From Actinoplanes philippinensis (GTDB lineage: Bacteria > Actinomycetota > Actinomycetes > Mycobacteriales > Micromonosporaceae): a stretch of DNA of 64,000 bases. The notes beneath the pieces were generated by a model, which worked only from the letters and a program-made list of their open reading frames with translations, had not been told where the DNA came from and ran no database searches. This document shows, in pieces, positions 1-8,694 of the stretch. Numbering within the stretch: position 1 is the first letter of the stretch; the number at the start of each line of letters is the position of its first letter. The translations under genes and the position numbers were made by a program. The stretch spans positions 248,001-312,000 of the forward strand of contig NZ_FONV01000011.1 of assembly GCF_900113015.1 (NCBI RefSeq). Reading direction: 5' to 3'.

Positions 1-487
1 CACACCCGACGTCACCGCGTGGCGGCCCAGCGGCTGGCCGGTCTGGCCGGACGCGCCGGGCGCCTTCGCCGCGCTGGGCGTCCCGGAGCCGGCCGAGCAC
101 CGGATCGGCGTCGACCTGCAGCCGGTGGCCGGGGCGGCCCGGCGGTCCCGTGAGGTGATCACCGAGGCGTGCGGGCGGTGGGACCGGCCGGACATGGCCG
201 GCAACGCCTGCATCGTGGCCACCGAGATGGTCAACAATGTCGTGGCACACGCCGGCACCCCGCTGACGCTGCTGCTGGCCCTGCACGGCGAGGCGATGAG
301 TGTGGCGGTCCGAGATTTCTCGACGACGCCCCCGCGCCACGGAGGCCCGGTGGCGCCGACCGCGTACGGTGGCCGTGGCCTGCTCCTGATCGATGCGGTT
401 GCGGATCGATGGGGTCATCTGGCGATGGACGACGGCAAGATCGTCTGGGCCCGGCTGAGCAACGCGGAGACCAAAGGCGCGGCATGA
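1..487 (+). CDS. ATP-binding (anti-sigma/HATPase_c_2-type) protein, 5' truncated by window edge
   Basis: The reading frame is already open at base 2, so the true start lies outside the window; an internal GTG at 125 is unlikely to be the start. The visible part resembles the serine-kinase-like ATPase domain used by anti-sigma factors and STAS-linked regulators. It has an N-box-like stretch (ATEMVNNVVAHA, with the Glu and Asn expected for Mg-ATP binding), a VRDFS strand in place of the usual D-x-G box, and a glycine-rich GGRGLLLIDAVADRWG segment near the end. The N-terminal remnant could be the end of a STAS or sensor domain. Function is inferred from family features only: likely a cytoplasmic regulator of sigma factor or STAS partner activity. 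Confidence 0.75.
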   Translation, partial: TPDVTAWRPSGWPVWPDAPGAFAALGVPEPAEHRIGVDLQPVAGAARRSREVITEACGRWDRPDMAGNACIVATEMVNNVVAHAGTPLTLLLALHGEAMSVAVRDFSTTPPRHGGPVAPTAYGGRGLLLIDAVADRWGHLAMDDGKIVWARLSNAETKGAA

Positions 488-516
488 TCGACCCCGCTCG
501 TGGGTAGTCTGCCGGC

Positions 517-1074
517 ATGCGAGAGAACGACTACCCGGCCGAGGTCACCGATCCGGAGGCGTCGGGACTGCCGGACACCGCTGATGACGACTCCTCCGCG
601 TACGACGAGGTGAACAGCTCCCGCTGGGCCGACGGGCCGGACCCGGCCGCGCTCGCGGGTGTGGGCCCGGGCGGGTCGAACCGGTTCGGTGAGACCGCCG
701 AGGAGCAGCTGCACGGCGAGTCGCTGGACCGGCGGCTGCGGCAGGAGGAGCCGGACTTCGGCGCCGAGCCGGCGAACCCGCAGCCCCGTGACCCGTTCGA
801 CGAGACGGTGGACGACTCGGAGCAGCGTGAGTTCGACCGCGACGTGTGGGAGCCGGGGCCCACCTCGGATCCGTCGTCGCCGGTGTCGCTCTACGACGAC
901 GGCCAGCTCGACGGCGACTCGCCGCGCCCGGTGGGCCGTCTGGTCGCGCCGGACGAGGGCTCGGGCTGGGACGAGGAGACGGACAGCGTCGCCTACGACG
1001 CGGGGGCGGCCGGTGGCGGCGCAAGCGCCGAGGAGCTGGCGATGCACGAGACGAACGCCCCGGATTACCGCTGA
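517..1074 (+). CDS. DUF5709 family protein
   Basis: An acidic, polar 185-residue protein with no signal peptide or membrane segment. The central part (ESLDRRLRQEEPDF followed by a segment on Asp/Glu-rich residues) is typical of DUF5709, a family common in actinobacteria and of unknown function. The ATG at 517 lies 30 bp after the previous stop. The composition (many Asp, Glu, Gly, Pro) suggests a largely disordered protein. No catalytic residues can be picked out, and the surrounding genes do not indicate a role. Confidence 0.8.
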   Translation: MRENDYPAEVTDPEASGLPDTADDDSSAYDEVNSSRWADGPDPAALAGVGPGGSNRFGETAEEQLHGESLDRRLRQEEPDFGAEPANPQPRDPFDETVDDSEQREFDRDVWEPGPTSDPSSPVSLYDDGQLDGDSPRPVGRLVAPDEGSGWDEETDSVAYDAGAAGGGASAEELAMHETNAPDYR

Positions 1075-1131
1075 GCCGGGTCACAGTCCCGTAAAGGCTC
1101 TTGCCGGTAGCGCTCCCAGTTGAGCAGAGTG

Positions 1132-1153
1132 CCCACCTGATCTTCTAGGTGGG
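1132..1153 (+). promoter_or_regulatory. Inverted repeat just upstream of the GH16-like gene's ribosome binding site
   Basis: CCCACCT (1132-1138) and AGGTGGG (1147-1153) form a perfect 7-bp stem with an 8-nt loop. The right arm runs directly into the GGGGGAGG ribosome binding site of the gene starting at 1161. It may be an RBS-masking hairpin, a repressor operator or a weak terminator for the DUF5709 gene; the sequence alone does not decide. Confidence 0.45.
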
Positions 1154-1160
1154 GGAGGCC

Positions 1161-1889
1161 ATGAGAGGGCGCGCTCTGATCGCGGCCGCGGTGATGGTCG
1201 CCGGTGCGGTAGCGGCGACGCCGGCGACCGGCGCCGAGGCGGCCACGGTCAACCGGACGGTGCTCAGCGACGGCTTCTCCGGCGCCGGCGGCGACCGGCC
1301 GGACGGTGACGTCTGGACGCTCGCCGACGGCCGGCGGGGCATCGCGGTGCTGGACGGTGACGGCCGGCTGGCGCTGGGCTCGGCGCTGCGCACCACGAAG
1401 ACCTTCCCGCAGCAGTACGGCCGTGCCGAGGCCCGCATCCAGGGCCGGCGGACGGACGGGGCGTGGCGGGCGCTCGGTGTGCTGGACGCTCAGGGCGGGG
1501 TGCCGGCCGGCTCGCTGGAGACGCTGGGCCCGGACCGGGTCGACGGCGACGACTTCCACACGTACGCGGTGGACTGGACGCCGACGACGCTGACCTGGTC
1601 GCTCGACGGCCGCGCCGTGCTCCGGTTCACCCGGGCGGCGAAGGGTGAGCCGCTGATGTTCGTCCTCAACATGGCGTCCGGCGGCTACTACTCGAACGGG
1701 ATGCTCGTCGACTGGGTGACGGTCCGGACCCCGGTGCAGGTGGACGCGGCGAAGTGGAAGGCGTACACCGCCTACAAGCCCGGCCAGCTGGTCGAGTACA
1801 AGAAGGTGATCTACCGGGTCCGCGAGGCGCACACGTCGCTGCCCGGCTGGCAGCCCGACCTGGTGCCGGCCCTGTTCGCGAAGGCCTGA
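1161..1889 (+). CDS. Secreted GH16-like (laminarinase-fold) protein with C-terminal chitin-binding-type module, probably non-catalytic
   Basis: A Sec signal peptide (MRGRALIAAAVMVAGAVAA, cleavage after GAEA) is followed by a concanavalin-like domain with GH16 landmarks: FPQQYGRAEARIQ, DDFHTYAVDWTP and the LVDWVTV strand. The last 45 residues (KWKAYTAYKPGQLVEYKK onward) look like a CBM5/12 chitin-binding module with its aromatic residues. The GH16 nucleophile/acid motif E-x-D-x-x-E is absent; the corresponding region reads PAGSLETLGPDRV. The protein is therefore more likely a polysaccharide-binding lectin than an enzyme. The ATG at 1161 is preferred over GTG 1149 because GGGGGAGG precedes it. 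It is convergent with the chitosanase gene, which fits a role in chitin/chitosan recognition. Confidence 0.75.
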   Translation: MRGRALIAAAVMVAGAVAATPATGAEAATVNRTVLSDGFSGAGGDRPDGDVWTLADGRRGIAVLDGDGRLALGSALRTTKTFPQQYGRAEARIQGRRTDGAWRALGVLDAQGGVPAGSLETLGPDRVDGDDFHTYAVDWTPTTLTWSLDGRAVLRFTRAAKGEPLMFVLNMASGGYYSNGMLVDWVTVRTPVQVDAAKWKAYTAYKPGQLVEYKKVIYRVREAHTSLPGWQPDLVPALFAKA

Positions 1890-1890
1890 G

Positions 1891-3129
1891 TCAGCCCGGC
1901 ACCGAGTACCGGTCGCCGTAGACCGACCAGCTCAGCGGGGTGGCCAGGTCGAGGTTGCCCGCGTTCAGCAGGACCCGCTGGACGGTGTCGACCCGGCTGG
2001 TGTCGCTGTGCGCCGCCTCGGTACGCATCTCGGCCACCCGCGCGTCCAGGAAGGCCGACAGGTACGCGATCTCGTCGCCGCCCTGCACCGGGGTCCGCCG
2101 GCCGGCCACCACCTGCTCCCGGATCGAGCGCAGCCCGGAGATCCCGTGCATGACGGCCGCGTCGTAGTAGGCGAACTGGCCGAGCGCGCGCAGCCCGTCG
2201 GCCTCGGCCAGGCGCACCGCCGGGGAGAAGTACATCCGGTCGCGGGCCTCCTCCTGCACCTTGCGGAAGACCGGGTCGGCGGCGGCCGCGGCCCGCCACG
2301 CGTCCGGGAAGTCCGGGTCGAGGCCCTCGTGCGAGTCGGTGCCGTCCACCGCCCGCAGCGCGGGGAGGTAACCGGCCAGCACGTTGTCCGGTTTGCGGCG
2401 GGTGTACTCGGTGACCACGGCCAGCATGTCCGAGGTGCCGGAGCAGAAACCGACGATTCCGGCGGTGTAGCCACGCCCGTCGCGCAGGTCCTCGATGTAG
2501 CCGTAGCCGGACCGCCAGTCCAGGGTCGAGTTCTCGGCGCTGGAGACCAGCTTGAGCGCGATCTCCTTCTTGGCCGGGGTGCCCAGTCCACCGGCGACGG
2601 GCGGCACGGCGGCGGTGGCGGCCTGCTCCACGGCGGCCGCGGGACGACCCGGACCGTACACCCGGACGTCCCACAGCGAGTAGCCCTCCGGGGTGCCCCG
2701 CTGGGTGGCCAGCACCCGCAGGTGACGGGCCGTCCCGGAGAGGCCGCGGATGTCGTCGAACGCACCGTCCCCGGTCGACGTGCGGTACAGGTCACGCCAC
2801 GTGGCGCCGTCGTCGGACAGCTGGATCCGGTACGCCTTGGCGTACGCCGTGGCCCAGTGCAGCCGCACCCGGCGGATCTCCTGGGCCGTACCGAGATCGA
2901 TGTCGACCCACTGGGTGCCGGCCCCGGCGACGCCGCTGGACCACCGGCTTGCGGAGTCCGTGTCGGTGGCGCCGGAGGCGGGCCAGGCGATGCTCTCGGT
3001 CGCCGACGCCTGCACCGGCCGGCCCTGGCTGAGCACCACGTCGGCGGTGGCGCCGGCCGCCGTCACCGACACGGCCAGGGGGACGCAGAGCACCGCAGCG
3101 ATCCCGCCGCCCAGCAACACCGATCGCAT
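1891..3129 (-). CDS. csn: GH46 chitosanase with N-terminal F5/8 type C (CBM32-like) domain
   Basis: Hydrolyses beta-1,4 bonds in chitosan outside the cell. A signal peptide (about 1-30) precedes a discoidin domain (about 31-160, with WSSGVAGAGTQWVDIDLG and a terminal DVRVYGPG). A GH46 domain follows (about 180-412). The family catalytic pair is visible as the Glu in VSSAENSTLDW (about residue 198) and the Asp in EDLRDGRGY (about 216), with the 18-residue spacing of Streptomyces N174 chitosanase (E22/D40). The conserved GFCSGTSDML segment follows. The CBM32-like domain probably binds chitosan or wall polymer. The gene is 24 bp downstream of a small membrane-protein gene on the same strand and ends 1 bp from the convergent GH16-like gene. 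Confidence 0.93.
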   Translation of the reverse strand: MRSVLLGGGIAAVLCVPLAVSVTAAGATADVVLSQGRPVQASATESIAWPASGATDTDSASRWSSGVAGAGTQWVDIDLGTAQEIRRVRLHWATAYAKAYRIQLSDDGATWRDLYRTSTGDGAFDDIRGLSGTARHLRVLATQRGTPEGYSLWDVRVYGPGRPAAAVEQAATAAVPPVAGGLGTPAKKEIALKLVSSAENSTLDWRSGYGYIEDLRDGRGYTAGIVGFCSGTSDMLAVVTEYTRRKPDNVLAGYLPALRAVDGTDSHEGLDPDFPDAWRAAAAADPVFRKVQEEARDRMYFSPAVRLAEADGLRALGQFAYYDAAVMHGISGLRSIREQVVAGRRTPVQGGDEIAYLSAFLDARVAEMRTEAAHSDTSRVDTVQRVLLNAGNLDLATPLSWSVYGDRYSVPG

Positions 3130-3153
3130 GGTTCAACGCTAGGCCGGGCGGCC

Positions 3154-3396
3154 TCAGCGCCGTCGGCGGTTCCGGGAAATCAGGATCAGGACGACCACGA
3201 TGACAGCGATCACACCGAGGCAGCAGATGAGCCCGATGGCGCCGAATCCGAAGCCGCCGCGCCGTGACTTGCGGGCCGCCTCGACGACCAGCTGAGCTGC
3301 GCCGTTGTCGGCCGCCCAGGCCTGCGCCGGGACCAGCACGCCGAGGATCAGGCCCGTCAGGGCCGCGGTGAATCCGATGCGAAGTCGTCGAACCAT
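3154..3396 (-). CDS. Small secreted/membrane-anchored protein, unknown function
   Basis: An 80-residue protein starting MVRRLRIGFTAALTGLIL, with a typical signal peptide ending AQAWA. A short charged stretch (EAARKSRRGG) is followed by a glycine-rich hydrophobic segment (GAIGLICCLGVIAVIVVVL) and a basic tail ISRNRRRR. This predicts one C-terminal membrane anchor with the tail in the cytoplasm. In-frame ATGs at 3405 and 3414 are possible starts and no clear ribosome binding site decides between them. It is divergent from malQ and 24 bp upstream of the chitosanase gene, so the two may be co-transcribed. I recognise no family. Confidence 0.65.
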   Translation of the reverse strand: MVRRLRIGFTAALTGLILGVLVPAQAWAADNGAAQLVVEAARKSRRGGFGFGAIGLICCLGVIAVIVVVLILISRNRRRR

Positions 3397-3469
3397 GTCA
3401 CCCATGTGCCCCATGCTGGCCGATGTACGCAATGGGTTAGGCGTCGGGCACCGAGGGGATGGGAGAGGC

Positions 3470-5461
3470 ATGGACACGGATCTGGTGGCCCTGGCCGAGG
3501 CGCACGGGGTGGCCACACGGTACGAGAACTGGCAGCGCCGGGAGACCGAGGTGGCCCCCGAGTCGGTGATCGGGGTGCTGGGCATGCTCGGCGTCGACGC
3601 GAGCACCCCGGCGGCGGTACGGACGTCGCTGGCCGAGGCCCGGCGGCGGGACAGCGGTGACCGTCTGCCCGGAACGATCGTGGTGCGCGCCGGGAGCGGG
3701 CGGGCGTTGCCGGGCCCGGCCGAGGTCACCCTGGAGGACGGCGCGGTGCGACGGCTGGACCGGCTCCCGCCGGATCTGCCGCTCGGCTGGCACCGGCTGC
3801 GGCACGGGGACCAGGAGGTCACCCTGGTGGTGGTCCCGGAGCAACTGCCCGAGCCGCCGGACACCTGGGGCTGGATGCTCCAGCTCTACACCCTGCACTC
3901 GGCCGGCTCGTGGGGCATGGGCGACCTCGGTGACCTGCGTGACTTCGTGGCCGGGTCGGCGGGGGCCGGGCTGGTGGTGCTGAACCCGCTGCACGCGATC
4001 ACCCCGGTGGCGCCGGTGCCGGCGTCGCCGTACTCGCCGTCCAGCCGCCGTTTCGCGAACCTGCTGTACCTGCGGGTGACCGACACCGCGGAGTACCGGC
4101 GGGCCGCGCCCGAGCTGCGGCAGCGGGTGGACGCGCTGCGGCCGGCGCCCGCGGCCGACGGCCTGATCGACTACGACGCGGTGTTCACCGCCAAACTGGC
4201 CGCGCTGGAGCTGCTCTGGCCGCTGGCCGCCCCGGTCGAGCTGGACCGGGATCCGGGGCTCACCGACTTCGCCCGGTTCTGTGTGCTCGCCGAGAAGCAC
4301 GGGCCGGACTGGCGGGAGTGGCCGGCCGAAGTGCGCCGCCCGGACGCTCCGGCGGTCCGGGCGATGGACGACGATCGGATCGCCTTCCACATCTGGATCC
4401 AGGAGCTGCTGGAGGCGCAGTTCCGGGCGGCGGCCGGTGAACTGCCGGTGGGCATCGTGTACGACCTGGCGGTGGCCGTGGAGCCGGCCGGCGCCGACGG
4501 GTGGCTGCTGCAGGACGTGCTGGCGATGGAGGCGCGCACCGGGGCCCCGCCGGACGCGTTCAACCAGCTGGGCCAGGAGTGGGGTGGCGTCGCCTGGCGG
4601 CCGGACCGGCTGGTCGAGACGGGCTACGCGGCGTACCGGGACATGCTGCGGCGGATCTTCCGGTACGCGCGGGGCCTGCGTGTCGACCACGTGGCCGGAC
4701 TGTGGCGACTGTGGTGGGTGCCGGCCGGGCTGGGGCCGGCGAACGGCACCTACGTCCACTACGACCCGGAGGCCATGCTGGGCATCCTGGCGCTGGAGGC
4801 GTACCGGGCCGGGGCGGTGGTGATCGGCGAAGACCTGGGCACGGTCATGCCGGTGGTGACCGAGGGGCTGCAGCGGACGAACATGCTGGGCTCGGCGGTG
4901 CTCTGGTTCACCCGGGACGACGAGGGCGGCTACCGTCCGTCGGCCGGCTATCCGCGTAACGCGCTGGCCAGCGTCTCCACCCACGATCTGCCGACGGCGG
5001 CCGGTTTCCTGGCCGGGGAGCAGGTCGAGGTACGGGCCGCGCTGGGCCAGCTGGCCGGGCCGGTGGAGGAGGAGCGGGAGTCCTGGCGCACCGACCGGGC
5101 GCTGCTGCTGGCGCGGCTGCGCGAGGAGGGCCTGCTCGGGGCGGATCCCGGCACCGAGGACGTGGTGGTGGCGATGCACGAGTTCCTGGCCCGTACGCCG
5201 TGCCGGATGGTGACCGCCTCCCTGCACGACGTCCTGCTCGAGCGTCGTCAGCCGAACCTGCCCGGCACCTTCGACGAGTACCCGAACTGGCGTATCCCGC
5301 TCGGCCGGGACCTGACCGAGGTGGTCGCCGACCCGCTGCTGCGCAAGGTGGCCGGGATCCTCGGCGGCCGTCCGCAGCCGCTGCCCGGGCGGCACCCGGG
5401 TGCGGCGCGGGGCGGTCAGATCGCCAGCGGCTCCGGCGGCGGGTCGTCGTCGAGCGCGTAG
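3470..5461 (+). CDS. malQ: 4-alpha-glucanotransferase (amylomaltase, GH77)
   Basis: Transfers alpha-1,4-glucan segments between maltooligosaccharides in the cytoplasm and works with glycogen/maltodextrin enzymes. The 663-residue length is normal for actinobacterial MalQ. Three catalytic acids are visible in GH77 contexts: the nucleophile Asp in GLRVDHVAGLWRLWW, the acid/base Glu in VVIGEDLGTVMP, and the stabilising Asp in STHDLPTAAGF. The N-terminal part (about 1-150) is the actinobacterial extra domain. The ATG at 3470 is preferred because GGGAGAGG sits just before it; longer in-frame openings upstream overlap the divergent small gene. The last 46 bp overlap the convergent gene. Confidence 0.95.
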   Translation: MDTDLVALAEAHGVATRYENWQRRETEVAPESVIGVLGMLGVDASTPAAVRTSLAEARRRDSGDRLPGTIVVRAGSGRALPGPAEVTLEDGAVRRLDRLPPDLPLGWHRLRHGDQEVTLVVVPEQLPEPPDTWGWMLQLYTLHSAGSWGMGDLGDLRDFVAGSAGAGLVVLNPLHAITPVAPVPASPYSPSSRRFANLLYLRVTDTAEYRRAAPELRQRVDALRPAPAADGLIDYDAVFTAKLAALELLWPLAAPVELDRDPGLTDFARFCVLAEKHGPDWREWPAEVRRPDAPAVRAMDDDRIAFHIWIQELLEAQFRAAAGELPVGIVYDLAVAVEPAGADGWLLQDVLAMEARTGAPPDAFNQLGQEWGGVAWRPDRLVETGYAAYRDMLRRIFRYARGLRVDHVAGLWRLWWVPAGLGPANGTYVHYDPEAMLGILALEAYRAGAVVIGEDLGTVMPVVTEGLQRTNMLGSAVLWFTRDDEGGYRPSAGYPRNALASVSTHDLPTAAGFLAGEQVEVRAALGQLAGPVEEERESWRTDRALLLARLREEGLLGADPGTEDVVVAMHEFLARTPCRMVTASLHDVLLERRQPNLPGTFDEYPNWRIPLGRDLTEVVADPLLRKVAGILGGRPQPLPGRHPGAARGGQIASGSGGGSSSSA

Positions 5462-5748
5462 AGCATCGGGTGCAGCGGCAGGTAGGTGTGCGGCTCCCGG
5501 CAGCGGGCCGGGGGCAGCAGTGAGGAGCGGTGGTCCGGGTGCTCGTGGCAGTGCCGCAGCGCCCGGGTCACCGCGTCGTCGTGGTGCCGCCCGCCGCCGT
5601 ACTCGCCGCAGCCGGCGCAGTCCCACCGCCAGAACGGCGCGCCCTCGTCGGAGGTGTGGCGCCGGATCCGCAGCGGCGAGCCGGCCCGGCCCGCCCGCGA
5701 GGGCTGCCGCTGTGCGCCGATCATCTCGGCAAGCGAATTGCTGGACAT
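5416..5748 (-). CDS. Hypothetical protein with Cys/His cluster
   Basis: A 110-residue polar protein starting MSSNSLAEMIGAQRQPS. The central WDCAGCGEYGGGRHHDD and following RHCHEH give a C-x-x-C plus His/Cys pattern that could bind a metal, but no family is recognised. An in-frame ATG at 5775 is an alternative start; neither has a good ribosome binding site. A small perfect palindrome-like hairpin (CGGCTATAAGCCG, 5777-5789) lies immediately upstream and may be an operator. The 3' end overlaps the end of malQ by 46 bp, tail to tail. Coding evidence is codon bias and the non-random N-terminus, so confidence is moderate. Confidence 0.55.
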   Translation of the reverse strand: MSSNSLAEMIGAQRQPSRAGRAGSPLRIRRHTSDEGAPFWRWDCAGCGEYGGGRHHDDAVTRALRHCHEHPDHRSSLLPPARCREPHTYLPLHPMLYALDDDPPPEPLAI

Positions 5749-5808
5749 GTGAGCAGTGTGGAACGCACCGATCACGGCTTATAGCCGTTTTGGGGAATAT
5801 CGCCGCTT

Positions 5809-7062
5809 TCAGCGTGCCGCGACGATGCCCAGCGCCGACGCGGTCACCCCGGGGAAGACGCTCGCCAGGTCACCGACACCGCATCGGGCGCGCAGGATCT
5901 CGCCGATCACCGCCCGGTAGTCGGTGGTCACCGCCAGGTCGCCGTCACGCAGCTGGGCCGTGGTCAGGCCGGGCCATCGGCCGTACACCTTGCCGCCCTT
6001 GACGTTGCCGCCCAGGACGAACATGGCGTTGCCGTAGCCGTGGTCGAGCCCGCCGGAGCCGTTCTGTGTCACGCGCCTGCCGAACTCACTGATGGTGATC
6101 AGCGTCACTCTGCGAAGGCCGTCCGGGCCGAGGTCGGCGGCGAACGCGGCGAGCGCCGTGGCGAGCGCCTTGAGCTGGTCGAACATCCGCCGGCCGGCGA
6201 CCGCCGGGCCGAGGTTCTCGTGCATGTCCCAGTCGCCGGAGTCGACGGTCGCGCTCATCAGCCCGCTGCCCGACTTGATCAGCCGGGCCACGTCGCGCAG
6301 CGCCGCCCCGAGATCGGTGCCCGGATAGACCGCGCCGTTGGCCGGCGTGTACCCGGCGGCCCGCAGCTGCGCGGTCCGCTGCAGCGCGCCGTTCAGCTGC
6401 CCGGCGGTCTGCTTGAGGGCCGCGGGCGCGCTCTCGTAGAGCTTCGCCATCGTCGCCGCGATCGGCCGGCCGGCCTGCTCACCGGTGAGCGCGGTCTTGT
6501 CGATCGAGGTCACGCCCAGATAGGGCGCCGGTCCGGCGAGCACCCGGGCCGGCATCGCGGTGCCCATCGCGACCGCCCGCATCGGATCGGACGAGGCGGT
6601 GAGGCCGAGCATCCGGTTCAGCCAGCCGGTCCGGATCGAGGTGCCGGGCGCGGCCCGTTCCAGATCCTCCATGGCCGAGAAATGCGATCGGTTCGGCGCC
6701 GGCTGCCCGACCGCCTGAACGGCGGCCAACTGCCCGCCGGTCCAATACGGCAGCAGCGGCGACAGCGCCGGGTGCAGACCGAAGAAAGATCCACCCCCGA
6801 TCAACTGCGTTTTCGGTACGGCAATCGTGGGCCGGGCCGCGTAATAGGCGGCGTCGCCGGCCGGGACGACGGCGGAGAGCCCGTCGAAGCCACCCCGCAG
6901 CGACAGCAGCACCAGCACGTCTCCCGTGTATCCGGGGTCGGCCGCGAACGCCAGACTCGTGTCGAGCGCCGCCGAGGCCAGTCCCAGCGCGCCGGCCAGC
7001 AGCACCCGCCGCCGGTCCAGCCCGAACCGCCGGTTCTCCTCGCATCCACACTTTTCGCTCAT
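5809..7062 (-). CDS. DUF1501 protein, Tat-exported
   Basis: 417 residues. The N-terminus has a twin-arginine signal (LDRRRVLLAGALGLASAA). The body matches DUF1501, a sulfatase/phosphatase-like fold family: VLVLLSLRGGFDGLSAVVP, HPALSPLLPYW, NRSHFSAMEDLE, VDSGDWDMHENLG, SEFGRRVTQNGSGGLDHGYGN and VYGRWPGL. The DH and EFGR segments resemble metal/substrate positions of the alkaline-phosphatase superfamily, but the reaction is unknown. The start at 7062 is preceded by GAGGTGAC and lies 3 nt after the stop of the upstream DUF1800 gene, indicating translational coupling. DUF1800-DUF1501 pairs occur widely in bacteria, so the products probably act together outside the membrane. Confidence 0.9.
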   Translation of the reverse strand: MSEKCGCEENRRFGLDRRRVLLAGALGLASAALDTSLAFAADPGYTGDVLVLLSLRGGFDGLSAVVPAGDAAYYAARPTIAVPKTQLIGGGSFFGLHPALSPLLPYWTGGQLAAVQAVGQPAPNRSHFSAMEDLERAAPGTSIRTGWLNRMLGLTASSDPMRAVAMGTAMPARVLAGPAPYLGVTSIDKTALTGEQAGRPIAATMAKLYESAPAALKQTAGQLNGALQRTAQLRAAGYTPANGAVYPGTDLGAALRDVARLIKSGSGLMSATVDSGDWDMHENLGPAVAGRRMFDQLKALATALAAFAADLGPDGLRRVTLITISEFGRRVTQNGSGGLDHGYGNAMFVLGGNVKGGKVYGRWPGLTTAQLRDGDLAVTTDYRAVIGEILRARCGVGDLASVFPGVTASALGIVAAR

Positions 7063-7064
7063 CG

Positions 7065-8612
7065 TCACCTCACCGCGAAGGACGGGGCATTGAGCAGCAT
7101 CCCCATCAGGTACGGGTACATCCAGCCGGCCGCCGGGTCGTCCGCCCGCAGCGGTGACGCCGGGGTCTTGCCGTAGAACTCGGCCAGCGCCGTGATCTGC
7201 TGCGCCGACGGCACGATCCCGGCCAGCCGCAGCGCGGTCCTCTCGACCAGCGCGCCGTACGTGGCGGGCAGCGCCCCCACCATCCCGGTCAGCAGGCTCG
7301 CCGGCCGGACCAGGGTGTCCGGCCACCACCCGGCCGCGATGGAGAGGTGGAAGTTCCACCGCGCCAGCAGCCCCGACGGTGACGCCCAGGCGGCCGCCAC
7401 GTCCGGGTAGCCGTTCGGCGGCCCCCAGCCCAGCGGCGCCTGCCCGGCGTCGCGGACCATCCAGTAGAGGCTCTCCAGGAACTTCGTGCCGGTGGCCGCC
7501 GGGCCGTAGCCGAGGGTCCGCACGGTCGCGGCCAGGTCCTCCATCGGCGTCCGCGTCTTCGCGCCGATCGAGGCGGCGAACTCGGCGGAGGTGAACAGCG
7601 CCCGCAGCACCGGCACGATCGCCGTCCGGTTGTCCAGGTAGACCTTGATCAGCGTGGTGATCAGCGAAGCCGGCGGCTCGTCGGCGACGAACCGGACGCA
7701 CAGCTTGGTGACGATCCGGCGCGCCGTGGCCTGGTGCATGGCCAGGTAGTCGAGCAGGTCCAGGGCGGCCGCCTCGCCACCGGCGGTGGTCGTGTTGGCG
7801 TGCTGGAAGGCCAGCACCCGGACCGCGCCGACGGCGTGCGCTGCCGCGTCGTACCGGTACCTTCCCGTCGTGTTGTCCACGGTCAGGCCGGTGAGCAGCC
7901 GGGCCGCGCTCTTCACGTCGGTCTCGGTGTAGGCCAGCCCGACGGTGTGCAGCTCCAGCAGCTCACGCCCGTAGTTCTCGTTCGGCGCGTCCCGGCTGGA
8001 GGACCGGTTGTCCAGGTAGGTCAGCATCGCCGGGTGCCGGGCCGACGCCTTCAGCAGATCGGCGAAGGTGCCCAGGGCGTACCGCCGGATCATCGTGTCG
8101 TAGTCGATCCGGCTGTCCCAGACGTCACCGTGCGGGCAGGTCACGTTGAGGTGGTTGCTCCAGAAGTCGGTCATCACCTCGAGCAGCTGCCGCTCGCCCC
8201 AGATCGACCGGGCCACCGCCGCCCAGCCGAGCTGCCACATCGGGTCCCAGCTGTACTGCTTGAGAGTGCCGGCGGCGACCCGGGAGCGGATCTCGGCGAT
8301 GGAGAGCCGGGCCAGCGGCAGCCGGGCGACCACGCCGTCGGCCACCGGGTCGGGAATCGCCGACGGGTTGAGCTGCCGGTCCAGCCAGGCCGCGGCGCCC
8401 AGCCGGCGGATCTCGGCGATCGACGACGGGCTCGGGCCGAAGGTGGCCCGGCGCAGCAGGTGCAGCAGCGGGTCGGCGGGCACGAGAGCGGCCGGGGAGG
8501 CCTCGGCCGCGGCGGCGGGCGTGCCGGTGGTCAGGGCGGCCGCGGCCCCGGCGGCGGCGATCCCGCCCACCACGCCGCGCCGTGTCATCGTCGTCTGCGG
8601 TAGCGCGCTCAC
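7065..8612 (-). CDS. DUF1800 protein, Tat-exported
   Basis: 515 residues, with a twin-arginine signal (MTRRGVVGGIAAAGAAAAL) and an Ala-rich cleavage region. Family features of DUF1800 are clear: HLLRRATFGPSPSSIAEI at the start of the mature part, DFWSNHLNV, ENYGRELLELHTVG, LLTGLTVDN, VTKLCVRFVADEPP, and a C-terminal PPNGYPD segment. It is the first gene of a two-gene unit with DUF1501, separated by 2 nt. Divergent from the spermidine-synthase-like gene across about 80 bp that must carry both promoters. Biochemical function is not established for the family. Confidence 0.92.
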   Translation of the reverse strand: MSALPQTTMTRRGVVGGIAAAGAAAALTTGTPAAAAEASPAALVPADPLLHLLRRATFGPSPSSIAEIRRLGAAAWLDRQLNPSAIPDPVADGVVARLPLARLSIAEIRSRVAAGTLKQYSWDPMWQLGWAAVARSIWGERQLLEVMTDFWSNHLNVTCPHGDVWDSRIDYDTMIRRYALGTFADLLKASARHPAMLTYLDNRSSSRDAPNENYGRELLELHTVGLAYTETDVKSAARLLTGLTVDNTTGRYRYDAAAHAVGAVRVLAFQHANTTTAGGEAAALDLLDYLAMHQATARRIVTKLCVRFVADEPPASLITTLIKVYLDNRTAIVPVLRALFTSAEFAASIGAKTRTPMEDLAATVRTLGYGPAATGTKFLESLYWMVRDAGQAPLGWGPPNGYPDVAAAWASPSGLLARWNFHLSIAAGWWPDTLVRPASLLTGMVGALPATYGALVERTALRLAGIVPSAQQITALAEFYGKTPASPLRADDPAAGWMYPYLMGMLLNAPSFAVR

Positions 8613-8694
8613 AGCGGGAAACGTCGGAAGTTTCCCGGGTCACTTGTGCGTTCCCGCACCAGTGCTCCCGATCTGCTACCGGGATACTTGCCCG

